Assembly: GCA_018105865.1 (NCBI GenBank)
Contig: CM030870.1
Coordinates: forward strand, 550,001-614,000
Origin: Metaphire vulgaris
Taxonomy: Eukaryota; Annelida; Clitellata; Crassiclitellata; Megascolecidae
Reading direction: 5' to 3'
Length of the DNA: 64,000 nucleotides
Position 1 is the stretch's first letter, and every line of letters begins with the position of its first letter. Made by a program: the position numbers and the translations under genes. Positions 1 to 25,900 of this stretch are shown one piece after another. The notes under the pieces were generated by a model. That model saw only the letters and a list, made by a program, of their open reading frames with translations, ran no database searches and was not told where the DNA came from.

Positions 1-1072
1 ACCTCCTCCTTCTCCTCCTCCTCCTCCTCCTCCCCAGCTGTCGATTATTCTCAGCGCAGTCTACCTGTGCCAAAAGACAGATGGCGCTTTTATCATCATC
101 TTACTTTTGACGTTATCGTACGTTTACCGTACGATGACGTCACCGGTGCGGCTCTTGTCAAACATATTGTGTCTGTTTTTGGGAATTTTTTGAAACTGAC
201 ACACAAGCTCAATCCCTCCTTCCCCCTCTCCACCCAGAAAGACACGTGGATCGGGGTGGGGGAGGGGGAGTAGGTGGGCTCGTCGCCCTGGAACATGGCG
301 AGTTGACTTTCAAACGTCTGTAGCAATAGACGCACGACAGCTGTTTTAATCACCAATTAATTATTTAGTTGAAATCTAAGATTTGGCGCTACAGAAATTC
401 GTTTGCATTCACGCCTTTCAAGTCGTCGATGATATATTTGCCAAATGTTCCAATTGGCAGCGAATTTCCGGATTCGAATGTCGTGAACAAACATTCCCCC
501 TCCCCATATTCCGTGTCAGAATTAGTTTCTGCAGCATTCTCCAGGGGGCGTGATTGTTTGAATGGATGGATTGTTAATGATTCACTCGGTAGGTGGTGTT
601 ACAATGTTTCTTCGACTTCCTCTGGTTTGCTGGTAGCACAGCTGTGGAATAAATGCTTTTGAAATAGGGCAAATTCTGCAATCGCCGCACAGGGCTTAGG
701 GGCAAACGTCTATTAGGCCACTTGGCTCAAAGCCCCCACTTTTTGAGAGGCTCCTACGGGAGAAGGGGAGGTTAAGGGGTTGGGCCCTCCCTACTCCCAC
801 TGTTTCTATCAAAGTTTATGCCAGTGATGAGCGATGTTCTTGGAAAGACTTTGACTTCTTCATTGTCTCTTGGAAACTCTGAGTAAGATGAAAATCGACA
901 GATGACCAAGAATAGCTAAATCTTGTCTGAGATAAGACAAGATGTAGATGAGGCAATAACAACAAATATTTAATGTTAACGTATTTCAATATTACAAGCT
1001 GTATACCGTAGAATCGAATGAATTAGTCATTCTTCATGGACGTGACTTTTGTCACGAGAACTTTTCTTTCCC

Positions 1073-1184
1073 CGTCACCACCCCTCCCCATCACCACCCC
1101 TCCCCATCACCACCGTGACCACCCCTCCCCATCACCACCCCTCCCCATCACCACCCCTCCCCATCACCACCCCTCCCCATCACT
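1073..1184. repeat. Minisatellite with CCCCTCCCCATCACCA units
   Basis: About six 16-bp units. The rest of 1-1470 holds GC- and AT-rich patches with no gene that I can support. Confidence 0.9.
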
Positions 1185-1471
1185 GCCCGCCCAAACATTT
1201 CTCCCCGTCCCCACCCCCTATCCCATCTCCGCATTGCTTCTTCCCCCGTCCCCCGTTCCATGACAAGAACCCGTTATACAAGGTAATACCGCACCTCTTG
1301 GCCAAATCTTCCCCATTACCGCGGTTACCGCAGAAACCCCGCGTTGACCGTTACCGCGTCACTCTCTACTTTTGACTACGAAACTCACTCTGAAGTGACC
1401 ATCGACTGATGCTGGTGCAGTCGTATAATAATGGCGCTATAGAAGTCTTACATTTGATTGACTCGGCCATT

Positions 1472-1481
1472 ATATAAGAGC
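1472..1481 (+). promoter_or_regulatory. TATA-box-like core promoter candidate
   Basis: The sequence TATATAAGAG lies about 165 bases upstream of the ATG at 1637 and about 2.3 kb upstream of the ATG at 3811. Just downstream a unit containing GTCAGCCAACCGAGACA occurs twice (about 1497-1538), which would fall in a 5' leader. It could drive the proline-rich ORF at 1637 or supply a 5' leader exon for the large gene starting at 3811. No transcript evidence is available. Confidence 0.35.
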
Positions 1482-1636
1482 TCATCTGATAGAAGCAGTC
1501 AGCCAACCGAGACAGAAGAAGTCAGCCAACCGAGACACCGTCTGTAATCCGGGACGGACCGTGTGTCTCCAACAGGGGCGTTCCAAGTCCAGGATTTACA
1601 TCATTTTCAGACGGACTTCAACGGGATGAGACGGAC

Positions 1637-2068
1637 ATGACGTCGACCACTCTCCTCCTCCTCCTCCTCCTCCTCCTCCTCCTCTCTCCGTCAGATGAAA
1701 TCAAACACTCGAGAGGAGCAGAACTGTTCAACTATGAAACAATAATAGTCACTTCATCCATTACCAGACATTGCCAGAGGGAAAATGGCCCCCAAATCGA
1801 ATTCAGCAATATCAAGAATCTGCATCAAGAAGTTGATACCGCCTCCTCCTCCTCCTCCCATTCTTCTCCTCCTCTTCCTCCTTTTTCTGCTCCACTTCCT
1901 CTTCCACCTCCTTCTTATCCTCCTCCTCTCCCTTTTCCTCCTCCTTCTTCTCCTCCTTCTCCTCCTACTCCTGCACCTGTTCCTCCTCCTCCTCCTCCTC
2001 CTCCTCCTCCTCCTCCTCCTCCTCTTTCTCCTCCTTCCAACGGAAAAGACTCGCAACAACAACAATAA
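1637..2068 (+). CDS. Possible small secreted proline-rich protein (uncertain ORF)
   Basis: A 143-codon ORF starts with MTST followed by a run of leucines that could act as a signal peptide, then about 55 residues of mixed sequence (roughly residues 17-70), then a serine/proline-rich tail ending in glutamines. The leucine run is encoded by (CTC)n and the proline tail by (CCT)n, so most of the frame is microsatellite and could be open by chance. A TATA-like box lies about 165 bases upstream. I do not recognise a family. It may instead be leader sequence for the gene at 3811. Confidence 0.2.
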   Translation: MTSTTLLLLLLLLLLLSPSDEIKHSRGAELFNYETIIVTSSITRHCQRENGPQIEFSNIKNLHQEVDTASSSSSHSSPPLPPFSAPLPLPPPSYPPPLPFPPPSSPPSPPTPAPVPPPPPPPPPPPPPPLSPPSNGKDSQQQQ

Positions 2069-2490
2069 TCACGTTTTCTGCCATTAATTTTCCTTCAATA
2101 TTGAGGTCAGATAGAGACACAGAGACAGAGACAGAGACAGACAGACAGAGAGAGAGAGAGAGAGAGAGCGCTTAAAGATATCTGCTGGAAAAATAAATCG
2201 ATGCTTAATCGACAGAAGTCCACCGGTGGAATGGCGAGATTCCTAAGGGCAGAGGGGGGAACGGAGCAATGCGTAGGGGGGGAGAAGAGGGGAAGGGTGA
2301 GGACAGAACCGGAAGTACGTTGCGCTCGGGTGATGGGAACGAGTAACAGCCCCCCGCGGGGGAAGAGGGAGAGGGAGAGGGCGGGGAGGGGAGGGGAGGG
2401 GGAGTAGGCGACGACGGAACAGCCGCAGAATTTAGTAGTGGAAAGAAATGGAATAAGATTCGAGGTCAAAAGTCAGAGTAGGCGTTTGAC

Positions 2491-2568
<78 letters not shown>

Positions 2569-3055
2569 ACTGGATAGAACATTTTTCCTAATTTCAATCC
2601 TGACAACTCCGCGCTCATCCATCCAACTCTCCGTCCATCCATCCTTCCATCCGTACCATCTATCCATTCATCCATACATCCATACATCCATTCATGCATC
2701 CATCCATCCAAACATGCATGCATACATACATACATACAACATACATACAAATCTACCTGCAGTTGCTCTCTGAAGGCGCTCAGTCCTCAGCAGCAGCTAC
2801 TGGCCGATGGCGCAGCGCAGGTTGGGCGCCGGCGTCAGAGAGATGGCGCTAGCGTCAGTTCAGTTCACAGCCTGAATTTCTCTTATCGTGGAGAAAGAAT
2901 TCTATCCGAGAGGAAATAAAGGTCTCAGAAGCTTTGAAAGGGTCACAGCAGCAGCAGCAGCGGCAGCGGCAGCAGTTGTAGTTCTGGTTTCCGGGTTTAT
3001 TTTCTGTTCTGGACTTGGACCTCGTTAGATAATTATTTTCGAAGCATCTAAAGGA

Positions 3056-3127
<72 letters not shown>
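1840..3127. repeat. Microsatellite cluster: (CCT)n, (GACA)n, (CATC)n, (GA)n
   Basis: (CCT)n at 1840-2034, GA/GACA at 2114-2168, about 20 GACA units at 2491-2573, CATC/CATA at 2611-2750 and (GA)35 at 3058-3127. Frames crossing these tracts are not genes. Confidence 0.95.
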
Positions 3128-3131
<4 letters not shown>

Positions 3132-3810
3132 CGGGGGAGCTTTCATTGAGTGTGTCAAAGGCTTTCGAACGGAATTTTAGTTCTGTTTTTATGAGCGAAG
3201 TAAGTTGATTTAGAGCGAATGCCGACATGAAAAGAGCGCTAGATAAGTTTGTGCTAGAGCAGCTGTTTTCTCGATCGAAACGCCGAGAAATACTTGGAGA
3301 ATATTCGAACGGAGAAAACATCGAAGAGGGAAACGGTCATCACTCATCATTAGTGTTTTCGCCGGGAGTTTTAAAAAAATGCGGTTATCGTAGAAACCGA
3401 GGTATTGACCTCTTCTCTGTAATATTTCGGTTTTCTTTTTTGTGCTGAGAAAACCGAGTATGATGTCAATCTTTGTTATACTCCGAAAAATATTTTAAAT
3501 ACTATTTATGATCTTTTAAAGATTATAATTCTCAAAATTTCTCCAACGCTTTCAATCAAATATCAATTGTTGCTGTTTCGTTAATTAAACCCTGGGCGCT
3601 GTGCCGTCTGTCCCAATTTTTTCCCAGGTGGATTAGAATGCAGACAGAGAAGCAATTATATTCACGAATAGAATATTTTAAGACGTGCTGTAAGTAGAGG
3701 CATTTCTTTTCCCAGGTAAGATGATCGCATATGGGATTATTGTGCTGCTGTGAGTGAGCGGTCTTAATACTGGATTCAGGAGGATGAGAAAGAGAGGGAG
3801 GTGAAGACAG

Positions 3811-15723
<11,913 letters not shown>

Positions 15724-15885
15724 CGAAAGGAGGAAGAACCAAGAAAGGAGGAAAACCAGTTGCAGTCGATATACTAGTGTTGTATCACTAACAAACAGTC
15801 GTCTAATGACCGTAAAATCTACTGCGGCAGACGCTGCAAAGTGAAAATTTAAACATTCAAGATGCAAATGAATGCTTCGACATAT

Positions 15886-15888
<3 letters not shown>

Positions 15889-15957
<69 letters not shown>

Positions 15958-16030
15958 AACAGGCAGACAGAGACAGAGACAAAGAGACAGCTAGACAGAG
16001 AGAGATAGACAGAGAGGCAGGCAGAAACAG

Positions 16031-16105
<75 letters not shown>

Positions 16106-16106
16106 C
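15889..16106. repeat. (GA)n, GACA and (GATA)n microsatellites
   Basis: (GA)n spans about 15889-15942, mixed GACA units follow, and about 19 GATA units span 16029-16106. They lie just past the stop of the large gene. The bases from 16110 to about 16900 hold no recognisable gene; an AATAAA near 16264 is a possible polyadenylation signal. Confidence 0.9.
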
Positions 16107-17010
16107 AGAGTCAGAGACACACAGAGACAGACATAGAGACAGAAACAGAGTTCTGATATCTTGAAGGACCTATGTGCAAACATTTTCCAGCGCCCTGTAT
16201 TAGGGGAACATTTTCAGATGTTTGCAGACAATTCCCAAATGTTAGGCGAAATTATTTAAGTGAAAATAAAAGAAGCAAAGTGTATCCTTGCATTGGGGGG
16301 ATGAGGCTGAAGTGGAGTTGGAGGGGGAGGGACTAAGGCTAGTAATAACTGCGATTTGACAAACACTTTAAGTAAGTAAGCAAAATCTCGTTAATTGCTA
16401 TAGCGCTTTCAAAAGCAGCACCTCAGAAGCTGCTTATTCCTAGGCGCTTAATGTAAGTATATGAAGTAGCTATAGCCAAAGGTGGGGGTCATTCATGTAG
16501 GGTCATTTAATCTAAAGGGTCATTTTGGTTGGGACGTTACAGCGATGGAGGAAATGATTTTTTGAAGAGAACTGATTTCAGTTTCAGAACGAAAAGTTTT
16601 ATGAGATGTTACAAGAAATGAAGGAAATTGTGACTCAGAATTAGTCATATTTGTCCATGGGCCATGGCATATGTACGCGCTGGTCGCACAAGTAGGCTAA
16701 GCATTCAAACAAAGGCTGGATGCAACGTGGTATAAGAATTATTCTAGATTAAATCCCTTAATGAAAATACTTGCAAATGAAATATAATTTATTTACAAAA
16801 AGTGTCTCAAGAATAGAATTGAATATGAAAAAAGTTCACGGAAAATATTCAGTCAAATGAAACGTACGCAATAATAATAAGCTACACTGTATCTGTGTGT
16901 GTGTGTATCTCCATCCCTTTCTCTCTCTCTGCCTCTCTCTCTTTCTCTCTGTCTCCCTTTCTGTTTCTCTGTTTTTATCTGTCTCTGTCTGTCTGTCACT
17001 CACTCACTCA

Positions 17011-17167
17011 CAGGGTCGTAGCGACGGGGGTGTATCGGAATATATACCCCAAAATCAGACTACCTTACAATTTTTGATGTCTTTTTAAAAAGATTTTCAA
17101 AGTTTTTTGAAGATTTATACCCCAAATCACATTATACCCCCAAATCAAATTCCTGGCTACGCCCCTG
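17011..17167. mobile_element. hAT-like MITE, CAGGGGCGTAGC family, copy 1
   Basis: It is bounded by CAGGG(T)CGTAGC and GCTACGCCCCTG, 157 bp, with the exact 8-bp duplication CTCACTCA at 17003-17010 and 17168-17175. The flank is a CTCA microsatellite, so the duplication is less decisive here than at the sister copies. Confidence 0.75.
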
Positions 17168-17538
17168 CTCACTCACCCACCCGCTCACTCACTCACTCAC
17201 TCACACTAATTCTGTCTGTGTCTGTCTATCTGTCTGTCTCTCTCTCTCTCTGCAAAATTATCAGCCTCACCTGGCAAAACTCGACCAATCTACCGATGCC
17301 CGTGTCGTAGGAAAATGTCCACGTCTCACCGACCCCATCTCAGACTGCGACTGCATGGCAGACACCACATACACTTTTCCACTAGCTGTGGAACTGAATT
17401 CCCCTCCTCCCCACCCCACCCCACCCCTAGGTCAAATCTCACAATCAACTGGCCTCTATAGAAGCGGCGCCAAAAGCCGCATATAAGGCAGACAGAGTCA
17501 GACGCCGAAATACCAACACACACACACACACACACACA

Positions 17539-17708
17539 TTAGAACTTCGTAATAACGATAGTCTACTTAACAGGTCTGTAAATTTCAGAGATACGTTATA
17601 TCTAATACCATCAAATACGGTAGCGGGGCATCACACAGAGCCTTACACTGCGATACCTTATAACCGATCGTACGTCATAACCGAGTGCGTTATATCGAAG
17701 TTCTACTG
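17539..17708. mobile_element. pogo/Tigger-like MITE, copy 2
   Basis: Related to 13074-13244 (GAACTTCG at the left, AAGTTCTACTG then TA at the right). The left tip is worn and abuts a (CA)n tract. Confidence 0.55.
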
Positions 17709-17945
17709 TATTCAAAAGCTCATCGGAAATAGCACTTTGGTAGCAAGTCACACAACGATAATTTATCAAATGGAAGAAAAGAAGTTTCTCAAAATCGCTT
17801 TCGTCATAAAATCGCTCCTCTTATTTCGATGACGTCATCCTCCTCCTCGACGATCGCTGACGTCATCCGTTCGCACGACGGACGTCGACGACAGCATAGA
17901 ATGTCATAAAACAGAAAACGCGTTCACGAAGTCAGGGCTGTGACG

Positions 17946-20059
17946 TCACTGGAGGGAGAAGACCGCCTGCAGCTTCTGTTTCGTGAATACGTCATCGGGT
18001 GCGTCGGTGACGTCAAGGTCGTTGGGCGGGCGGTTGATGCAGGTGGGCGCAGACGACCAGCGGGGCAGGTAGGCGTTCATGGCGGCGCTGTCCGGCGGCT
18101 CTATCCTCTCGCTCGGCTCCGACAGAATGGCCTCTCGAACGGTCTTCTCAAACAGCTTCGACAGACGCTGCAGTTTATTCTGCAATTAAAGAAGAAGAAG
18201 AAAATGCTCCACTGTATGGACGTTCCAAAATTCCAGACAGAAAGCAACTGAAACACAAGTGGCGTACCCAGGCGTGGCAGATCAGAGATGTCCATGGGTC
18301 CATTTTTTAGAACCCAATACAACCCAACCCATCAAATCTCCAACCCAACCCATGCCGATGATAGGTTTACTTGACCCAACCCACTGTAATACATTACAGC
18401 TTCTTAAACCGTGACTTATTTTCTGACCCAACCCAACCCAAACCACCATTAATATGGAAAAGTCTGACCCAACAACCCAGTCCAACCCAACCCAACCCAT
18501 GGGCTAACCCAACCCATGGACATCTCTGTGGCAGATATAGGGGGGGATTGATGCCCTGGGTACCATTTGAAGGGGTGCCAAAACTGTGATCTTACTCTCT
18601 CTCTGCTCAGCACAGAAAGAGAAGAAACTGAGAAAACTGACTTTGGTCACGTGATCATAGACCAGTTCGCATCAGTAAAAGCAAGACAAATACTTTTGTA
18701 GTTTTAATCTTGCATCCGTAAAATGTCGTGATTTGTCAACTAAAGATTTGTCAACATGATGATTTAGTTGCCTGACCCCCCGCCCCCCCCCCATGCCATG
18801 GGCTCAAATTGCCCTTGGTACGACCATGCTCAAATTAGCTCAATACATTCTCCGGTCAGGAGAATTCGATACAAAGGTTGCTCGCCCTTTGACCCTCACT
18901 CACACTTTATTTAGCTCCAGTAGTTAAAAGAAGGGATGTCTAGCAAAAGGCCGCTTAATTGCTGCAATTATTAGGCGTTCGTGACTGTTATTGTGACAGA
19001 AATTAGTGCCTTTGTATAAATGTGGGGCCTTCGTGCTGACGCTCGGAAGCATCAGTTAACAGTGACAGAACAGCAGTCAATATAGTATTTATGATAAAAT
19101 GGAATTTCCGTTGCAAAGCGGATGCAAACGATTCATCAACTGAGCGAGAAATTATCTTGTCATCTGATCCATCCATCCTAGATCCTGTTCAACGTAAATA
19201 CTATGGGAACACGCCAAGTCTGTACGTCCACACGCACAAACAAACAAACAAACACACACACACAGAGAGAGATACGTAATAAAGCAAAGGTTGTTGGAAA
19301 ATGGAATCAAATAGGCTTGAAGACGAAATGTTTTGGCACCAGCGCGGATTCTCTCACGCACTGGATCAACTTCAAGAAGAATCGCTTAAATCAATTGGCA
19401 CTTTTCGTCACTTCTTTCTACTTTCAATCAATCAGTGTCACTCCTTTCAATTCATCTGTCACTGCCCCTTCATTCCTTCATCGTTTAACTCGCGATTGCT
19501 CACTATCCATCGCAGGGTAATTTCCAGACTGTAGCTCTTCCTAGTTCCCAACATCCTCAATTGCCCCCATCTTAGACGAACAGAGGAAAGTAAAACAGAA
19601 CAGACACAGAATAAATACACAGAATACATAATAGTAGAACTTATGAATAGCCTCCTTTGACACATTTGCAGCTAACAAAGAAGCGTTTATCGAGTTCTGG
19701 GAGCGTTCTACAGACTAAAGAAGGTGTCCATTATCAAAAGGAGACAGAATTAAGGGTAAAACCTTGGCGCCTACAGTTAAAGTTCAGCACACGAGTGTCT
19801 CATAAAAGTACAAATGCGTCAACCCCAGTGTTATTCTAGGCCTGCTCTGGGGGAATTACCCCCCAAAGTTTGAATTTCCCCACAAAAATTTTGACATTTT
19901 GGCAAGTAGTATGATCTCCCCAATGTCTTTTACTCCTCCCCCAAATTTCAAACTCCCCAATGTTTAGGTGGCTAGAATAACCACTGGTCAACCCTCCACA
20001 TCCTCCATCTCCTCCTCCTCCCATCCCCTCCATCCCCTTCCCTCCCCTCTCCTCTCCCC

Positions 20060-20137
<78 letters not shown>

Positions 20138-20704
20138 TTCTTCTTCTTCTTCATCTCCGGTGTCTCTGCCAGATTGGCAGCTTGAGTTTGAAAACAGCGT
20201 ACGCTTTGCAGAAGCTTCTGTTGCCAGGATCTGACCGCAGTCACTAGGGCCTACGCAGACAGCTGCCTTCTTTCTGTAGCCTCTTGTCCGTCCGTCAAAT
20301 CTAACCGAATCCGATCCTGAACTTCTATAGCGCCATTTCGTACTGCACAGAAAGCGTCACAGCCGGCGCTGAACCGGATCAAAATCGCACCACAAGGTCA
20401 AGGTTGAATGGAGGAGGATGGAGGAGGATGGAGGAGGATGGAGGAGGATGGAGGAGGATCTTACCAGCTGTTGGACCGTCGACAGCTTCGATATCTCCTC
20501 CTGGACGTAGATGATGGTTGTGTCGAGATCAGGCTCCCTCTCGAGGGGACCAAAGCCCCACGGCCGTCTCTTCCTGTAGTTCCTAATGGATAAAGAAACG
20601 GAAAGAAGAAGAAGATGGAATTCGTTCCAAACAAATTTAAAACAAGGTTTGCATCAACTGATTGAGTGTTGGGATGATGAGTACGATAACTGTGGTGGTG
20701 GTGG

Positions 20705-20738
<34 letters not shown>

Positions 20739-21061
20739 AATGGTGATGATGATGATAATGGTGATGATGATGATAATATTGGTGGTGGTGATGATGAAGG
20801 CGACGATGACGATGGTTATGGTGGTCAAGCTCGTAGGAAGTGGGGGTGCATGGGTTCAGTGCACCCCTTGGAAGATGAAGTTGTTTTTTTGGTAATCAAT
20901 ATTTTTGAAGACACGATAAATGAAGGGTGATGACCTTTTTTTGCCTGTCATGTATTTTATGATAAATGATGATTTATTTATTTTATTATCTACGCCCCTT
21001 TAAAATGCACACCCTGCTAAAAATTCGTTCCAACGAGCCTCATGGTGGTGGTGGCGATGAC

Positions 21062-21108
<47 letters not shown>

Positions 21109-21873
21109 GAGATCGTAGAACAGGTGTCTATCTTGCCTACCTGACTATTACCAAGGTGATGACGCCAAGTGCTACAAGAGCTATGATGCCAACTGCTATG
21201 CTAATAGCAGACGATAGGCCGATGAGCTGCAGTGTCCGATCACGAGCTGTACAGGCAAGTAAGTAAGTAAAATCTCGTGAATTTATATAGCGCTTTGTGA
21301 GTAGGACAGTAAAACATATCGCTTGTTTCAAGATTCATTTGGAGATTTAGTTTTGAAATAAAAACGTATAACAAGAATCAAATTGAGGAAAACAACTGAT
21401 CAGCAGTATTGTGTACTATTACAGAGTATTTGAAAGTACTCTGTACTCTGCAGAAGAACAAAGTACTGCTCCTATGTCTCTATTAATTACAGAGACAAAT
21501 GAAGGTCACGTGATATACTTCTAACGACTCATTTGGCGCAGACCAATTTGTCGCCACTTTTGACGTAGACAATGTGACAGCGTATTAATATCAATGTCAC
21601 ATCTATCTATTAAATGTCTTTCAATTGAAGTCTCACCAGACTGTATTTCAACAGACAGGATATTCGGCTTTTCCTCATTTTACGTAAATAAAGAACATGA
21701 AACAATAAGGACAGAGAGAAGAAGAAGAAGAAGAAGAAGAAGAAGAAGAAGAAGAAGAAGAAGAGGAGGAGGAGGAGGAAGAAGAAGAAGAAGAGAGAAG
21801 AAGAGGAGGAGGAGGAGGAGGAAGAAGAAGAAGAAGAGAAGAAGAAGAAGAATATGATGATGCTGATGATGAT

Positions 21874-21924
<51 letters not shown>

Positions 21925-22851
21925 AAGAATAAGAAGAAGATGATGAAGAGGAAGAAGAAGAAGAAGAAGAAGAAGAAGAAAGGAGAAGATGAAGAGGAAG
22001 AAGGAGAAGTGGAAGAAGTAGAAGGATACTTGCCTTCCAACATTTCCTCCCAGTCTCTCACGAGGCATTTGTCGTCGTTATAACCAGCAGGACACCTGAA
22101 AATAATTCAAAACAATCAACCGGCCATCAATCACCATCTGCAATCGCCATTATTAATTGCAGTGAAAGCAGTCATCCGTCTGCAGTGTATCTGATAATGA
22201 CGACAATGAAAAATAAGAGATTATAATAACAACAACAACAGCGACGACGATTATGACGACGACGACAACGACGTCTAAAATGACGATGATGATGAAGACG
22301 TAGACTCCAGAAGAAGAAGAAGAAGAAGAAGAAGAAGAAGAAGAAGAAGAAGAAGAAGAAGAAGAAGAAGAAGAAGAAGAAAAAGAGGAGGAGGAAGAAG
22401 AAGAAGAAGAAGAAGAAGAAGAAGAAGAAGAAGAAGAAGAAGAAGAAGAAGAAGAAGAAGAAGAAGAAGAAGAAGAAGAAGAAACCGCAGAAAAGTTGAT
22501 TGACGGACGGAGGGAGGAGTTTCAATTAAAAGCTAAAGAAAATCGATTCTTAGAAGATTCTTAGAAGATCGTTTTAATTTTCACGAAAATTGCTAAATTG
22601 AAAGTCAATTTCAATCAAAGAAAACTCTCATGGTGATGACATCATAATGCGGAGGGCATCGGGCGATGGGGCGCCCTGAATGGAATGGCCAGCCAGATGG
22701 GCGAGGGAGCAAAATAGACAGAAAAGATGCTAATAGAGGAATTTTACGAATTGATGCTGATTCTGAGACTGGGCCACGCGCCATGACTTTACTTAAGAAG
22801 AGCGAGGAACAACAAATGAAAATAATCTGTAAAAATCTCAAAAAGACAAAC

Positions 22852-22904
<53 letters not shown>

Positions 22905-25900
22905 CGAATGTCCCGTGACTCTGTATACTTACGCACAGAAGGTCTCCGGTGAATCTTTAGGCTTACAGCATATTCCGCCGTTGAAACACTCCCGAACAGA
23001 CGGATCGGGACATTTCTCGGCAACGCTCGGACAGGACACTTCAATCAACAAAAGCCATCTAATGATTATTCATGAGACAAAAGTCACGTGACTGTTGCGT
23101 CGATTCCTGTGAGTCTCCGAGTTTTACTTAATTGTAATTGATTCGCTATTTTTGTTCACTGCCATTAAAACTAAAACGGTGCCAGGACAAAATGTCCGCG
23201 GACTAAATGTAATGGGGACAAAATGTCAGCGGACAAAATGTCACAGATAAAATGTAACCCTAACTCTATTACTCTAATCCTAACCCTAGACCGTGACATT
23301 TTGTTCGCTAACATTTTGACCGCTGACATTTTGTTCGCAGACATTTTGTCCGTGACATTTTGTCCGCTGACATTTTGTTCGTGACATTTTGTCCGTGACA
23401 TTTTGTCCGTGACATTTTGTCCGTGACATTTTGTCTGCAGACATTTTGTCCGTGACATTTTGTCCGCAGACATTTGTCCGGCCACTGCACTGTAAAATCC
23501 CAGCAGTGGTATTCCTCTGCATTGGCGTAGCCACAGGGGAGGGGGAGGAGGAGCACGAGGTATCGGGCTCTATACTCTGGCTGGATCTGCCTTGAGATTT
23601 GCTCAAAACCGTTAAGATATTGGGGCGGGAGTGGGGGGGGGGGTGCGGGTTGGGGTAATAGGAGGCGTGAGCGAAGAGAATAGGGTGACGGCCGAGAGTT
23701 CTTAGCTGACAATGTCGACTTGGCGCCTCTATTTCTGACCCCCTGGCTACACCACGGTTAGCAAAGGCTGCTTTCGATTGATCTCATTTCCAGGGGCGTA
23801 GCGACGGGGGTATATTGGTATATATACCCCTCCACAAAAAATCAGGCTACTTTAAAGTTTTTAATGCGTTTTTATGGATTTTCAACGTTTTAAAGATTTA
23901 TACCCCCCCCCAATCTCATTATACCCCAAATCAAATTCCTGGCTGCGCCCCTGCTCATTTCGCCATGAAGCAGCTCAAAGCGCCATCCAGAACAGTTTCA
24001 TATGCTAATTGACCACTTGCGCTTATAACGGTTTATCATATAATTAATTAATTAATTAATTAATTAGACTTATTATATAATTAATTAACATTTCATACAG
24101 ACAGACAGCTCGTGGAGACGGTTTGGACAAAAATTTGGATAGAATTCCGCGATTGTTCGATCCAAACACTGCTTCTTACTCGTCTGCTGACGAGCAGAAT
24201 GATTATACCAGGATGGGCAGTGTTTTATACAGGCCTGTTAGGGGGACCCCCCTCCCCACCCCGAAGCCTCAACATCCCTTCCCCCCCAAAAAAAAAAAAT
24301 CCCAGCACTTACACACATTTTGCATTGAACTGTTTGTCTTCCGGGACTCTTCCCCTCCAGCCAAGACAATCACCCCAAAGGCTTCAATTGCCCCACAAAG
24401 GCCTGGAGTCTGGACAGAACACTGCAGGACGGGCCGACCAGTGGTGGTCCCCAGGGCTTTCAAGTAGAGGGTCGTGCCCACTATTTTCGGTACATATAAG
24501 TGGACTAAAACGTTATAAAATCCTACGATTTAGATTTTAGAACACGCTAAGGATGATTCAGAAGAAGACACCGTTAATAGGCACTAGAAAATGTTCATTC
24601 ATCATTCTAATGTCTAGGGTAGTGGCGTAGCCAGGATTTCCGGAAGGGGAGGTTTTGGTTTTGGGTTTTTACCGAGACCAACTTTGGAAAAAATCTTAAC
24701 AAGCAAAAAACGTTATCACCTGTATAGCTTTTCCCGACAGGCAAAAATGGTCGTCAACTCTTAGACTTAAACCGTTACATTGTTTTAGCCAAAGGGAGAG
24801 TTTTAACCCCCAAAGTCGCGTCAAAAAATACAAATGCACAGAAACTCATTAAAAATATTTTGTTTCCGGCAGCCAAGGGGAGGGGGTTTAACCCACAACC
24901 CCCTCTGGGCTACGCCACTGATCTAGGGTAACTCGTCCATGCAAATGCCAAATGCTCAATGGAGATTCGAGGAAGACTGAATAAAGGAGGAGGAGGAGGA
25001 GTGAACACAGTAGCGCTACTGAAACTATGAAAGAGTCATAATCTACAAAACAATGCAAAGATTGAATATTGTGGAAAGTCTGGACAGTTGTAGCAGTTGC
25101 GAAATGTTATCAAAATCATAAGGACATCTACTACAGAATACGATGGATCGCTCACTATTGCAACTTTTTTTCAGTTATTATTTATTTGATTGAACGTCAA
25201 TACTAACTTGGGATCAACAAAATACATTGTAGGCCTATCAAATATTGAGGCCTTGCGGGCCACTTTCTGAGAGCTGGCGGGTCATCGAATGTCCGCGGGT
25301 CGTGGCTTGGGAACCTTTGTGCTCTTGTCTGGGGACAAAGTCCCTGACCTACAAGGCTGCAAGTTTAGATTTTCTGACAGTTTAGATTTTCCTTTTCGAG
25401 CAGATCTCGACTGGCTTGAAGAGTTCAGAACTGTAAGAAAATCATAGGCAAATATAAATGAGATAAAATAGGCAAACATATTCTCTCACCATTATAAGAA
25501 GCCATCGGTGATATACTTGTAGCAAAGGACGAGAGCAGAATTCAATTGATTAAGAAATGTACGCGTTTAGTTCCTGATATATATATCGCTAGCGCAACAC
25601 AGGGTAACCGCATCAGTTTGGTGGTTTCAATTGATACGAACGTCTGTATATATAGATATACTTGTATACTGAGGGCGTTGGGAGCTTCGTTGTCTCATTA
25701 GGGTTTCGACCGCTGTATCCTGGTTTACCCGAAGGCGGTGAATTGACCGCATCCGCCTTCAACTGTCAATTTGCATCGGGTGGAATAAGATAGATCTGTC
25801 ACTCCCCCGAGAGCAGTCTGTGTGCTAAGCTTTGTATTATCGAATCCAGAGGAGAGTGGAGTCGGGCAATGTTGTGCGATAAAGGCGGGAGGGGGGGCAG

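Noticed and set aside
23270..23300. Telomere repeat or chromosome end
   Set aside because: Only a few CCTAA-like words inside a transposon-like array; genes continue on both sides.
23286..23480. CRISPR-like array of short repeats
   Set aside because: Repeats are 11-14 bases with almost no spacers, both orientations occur, and the genome is animal.
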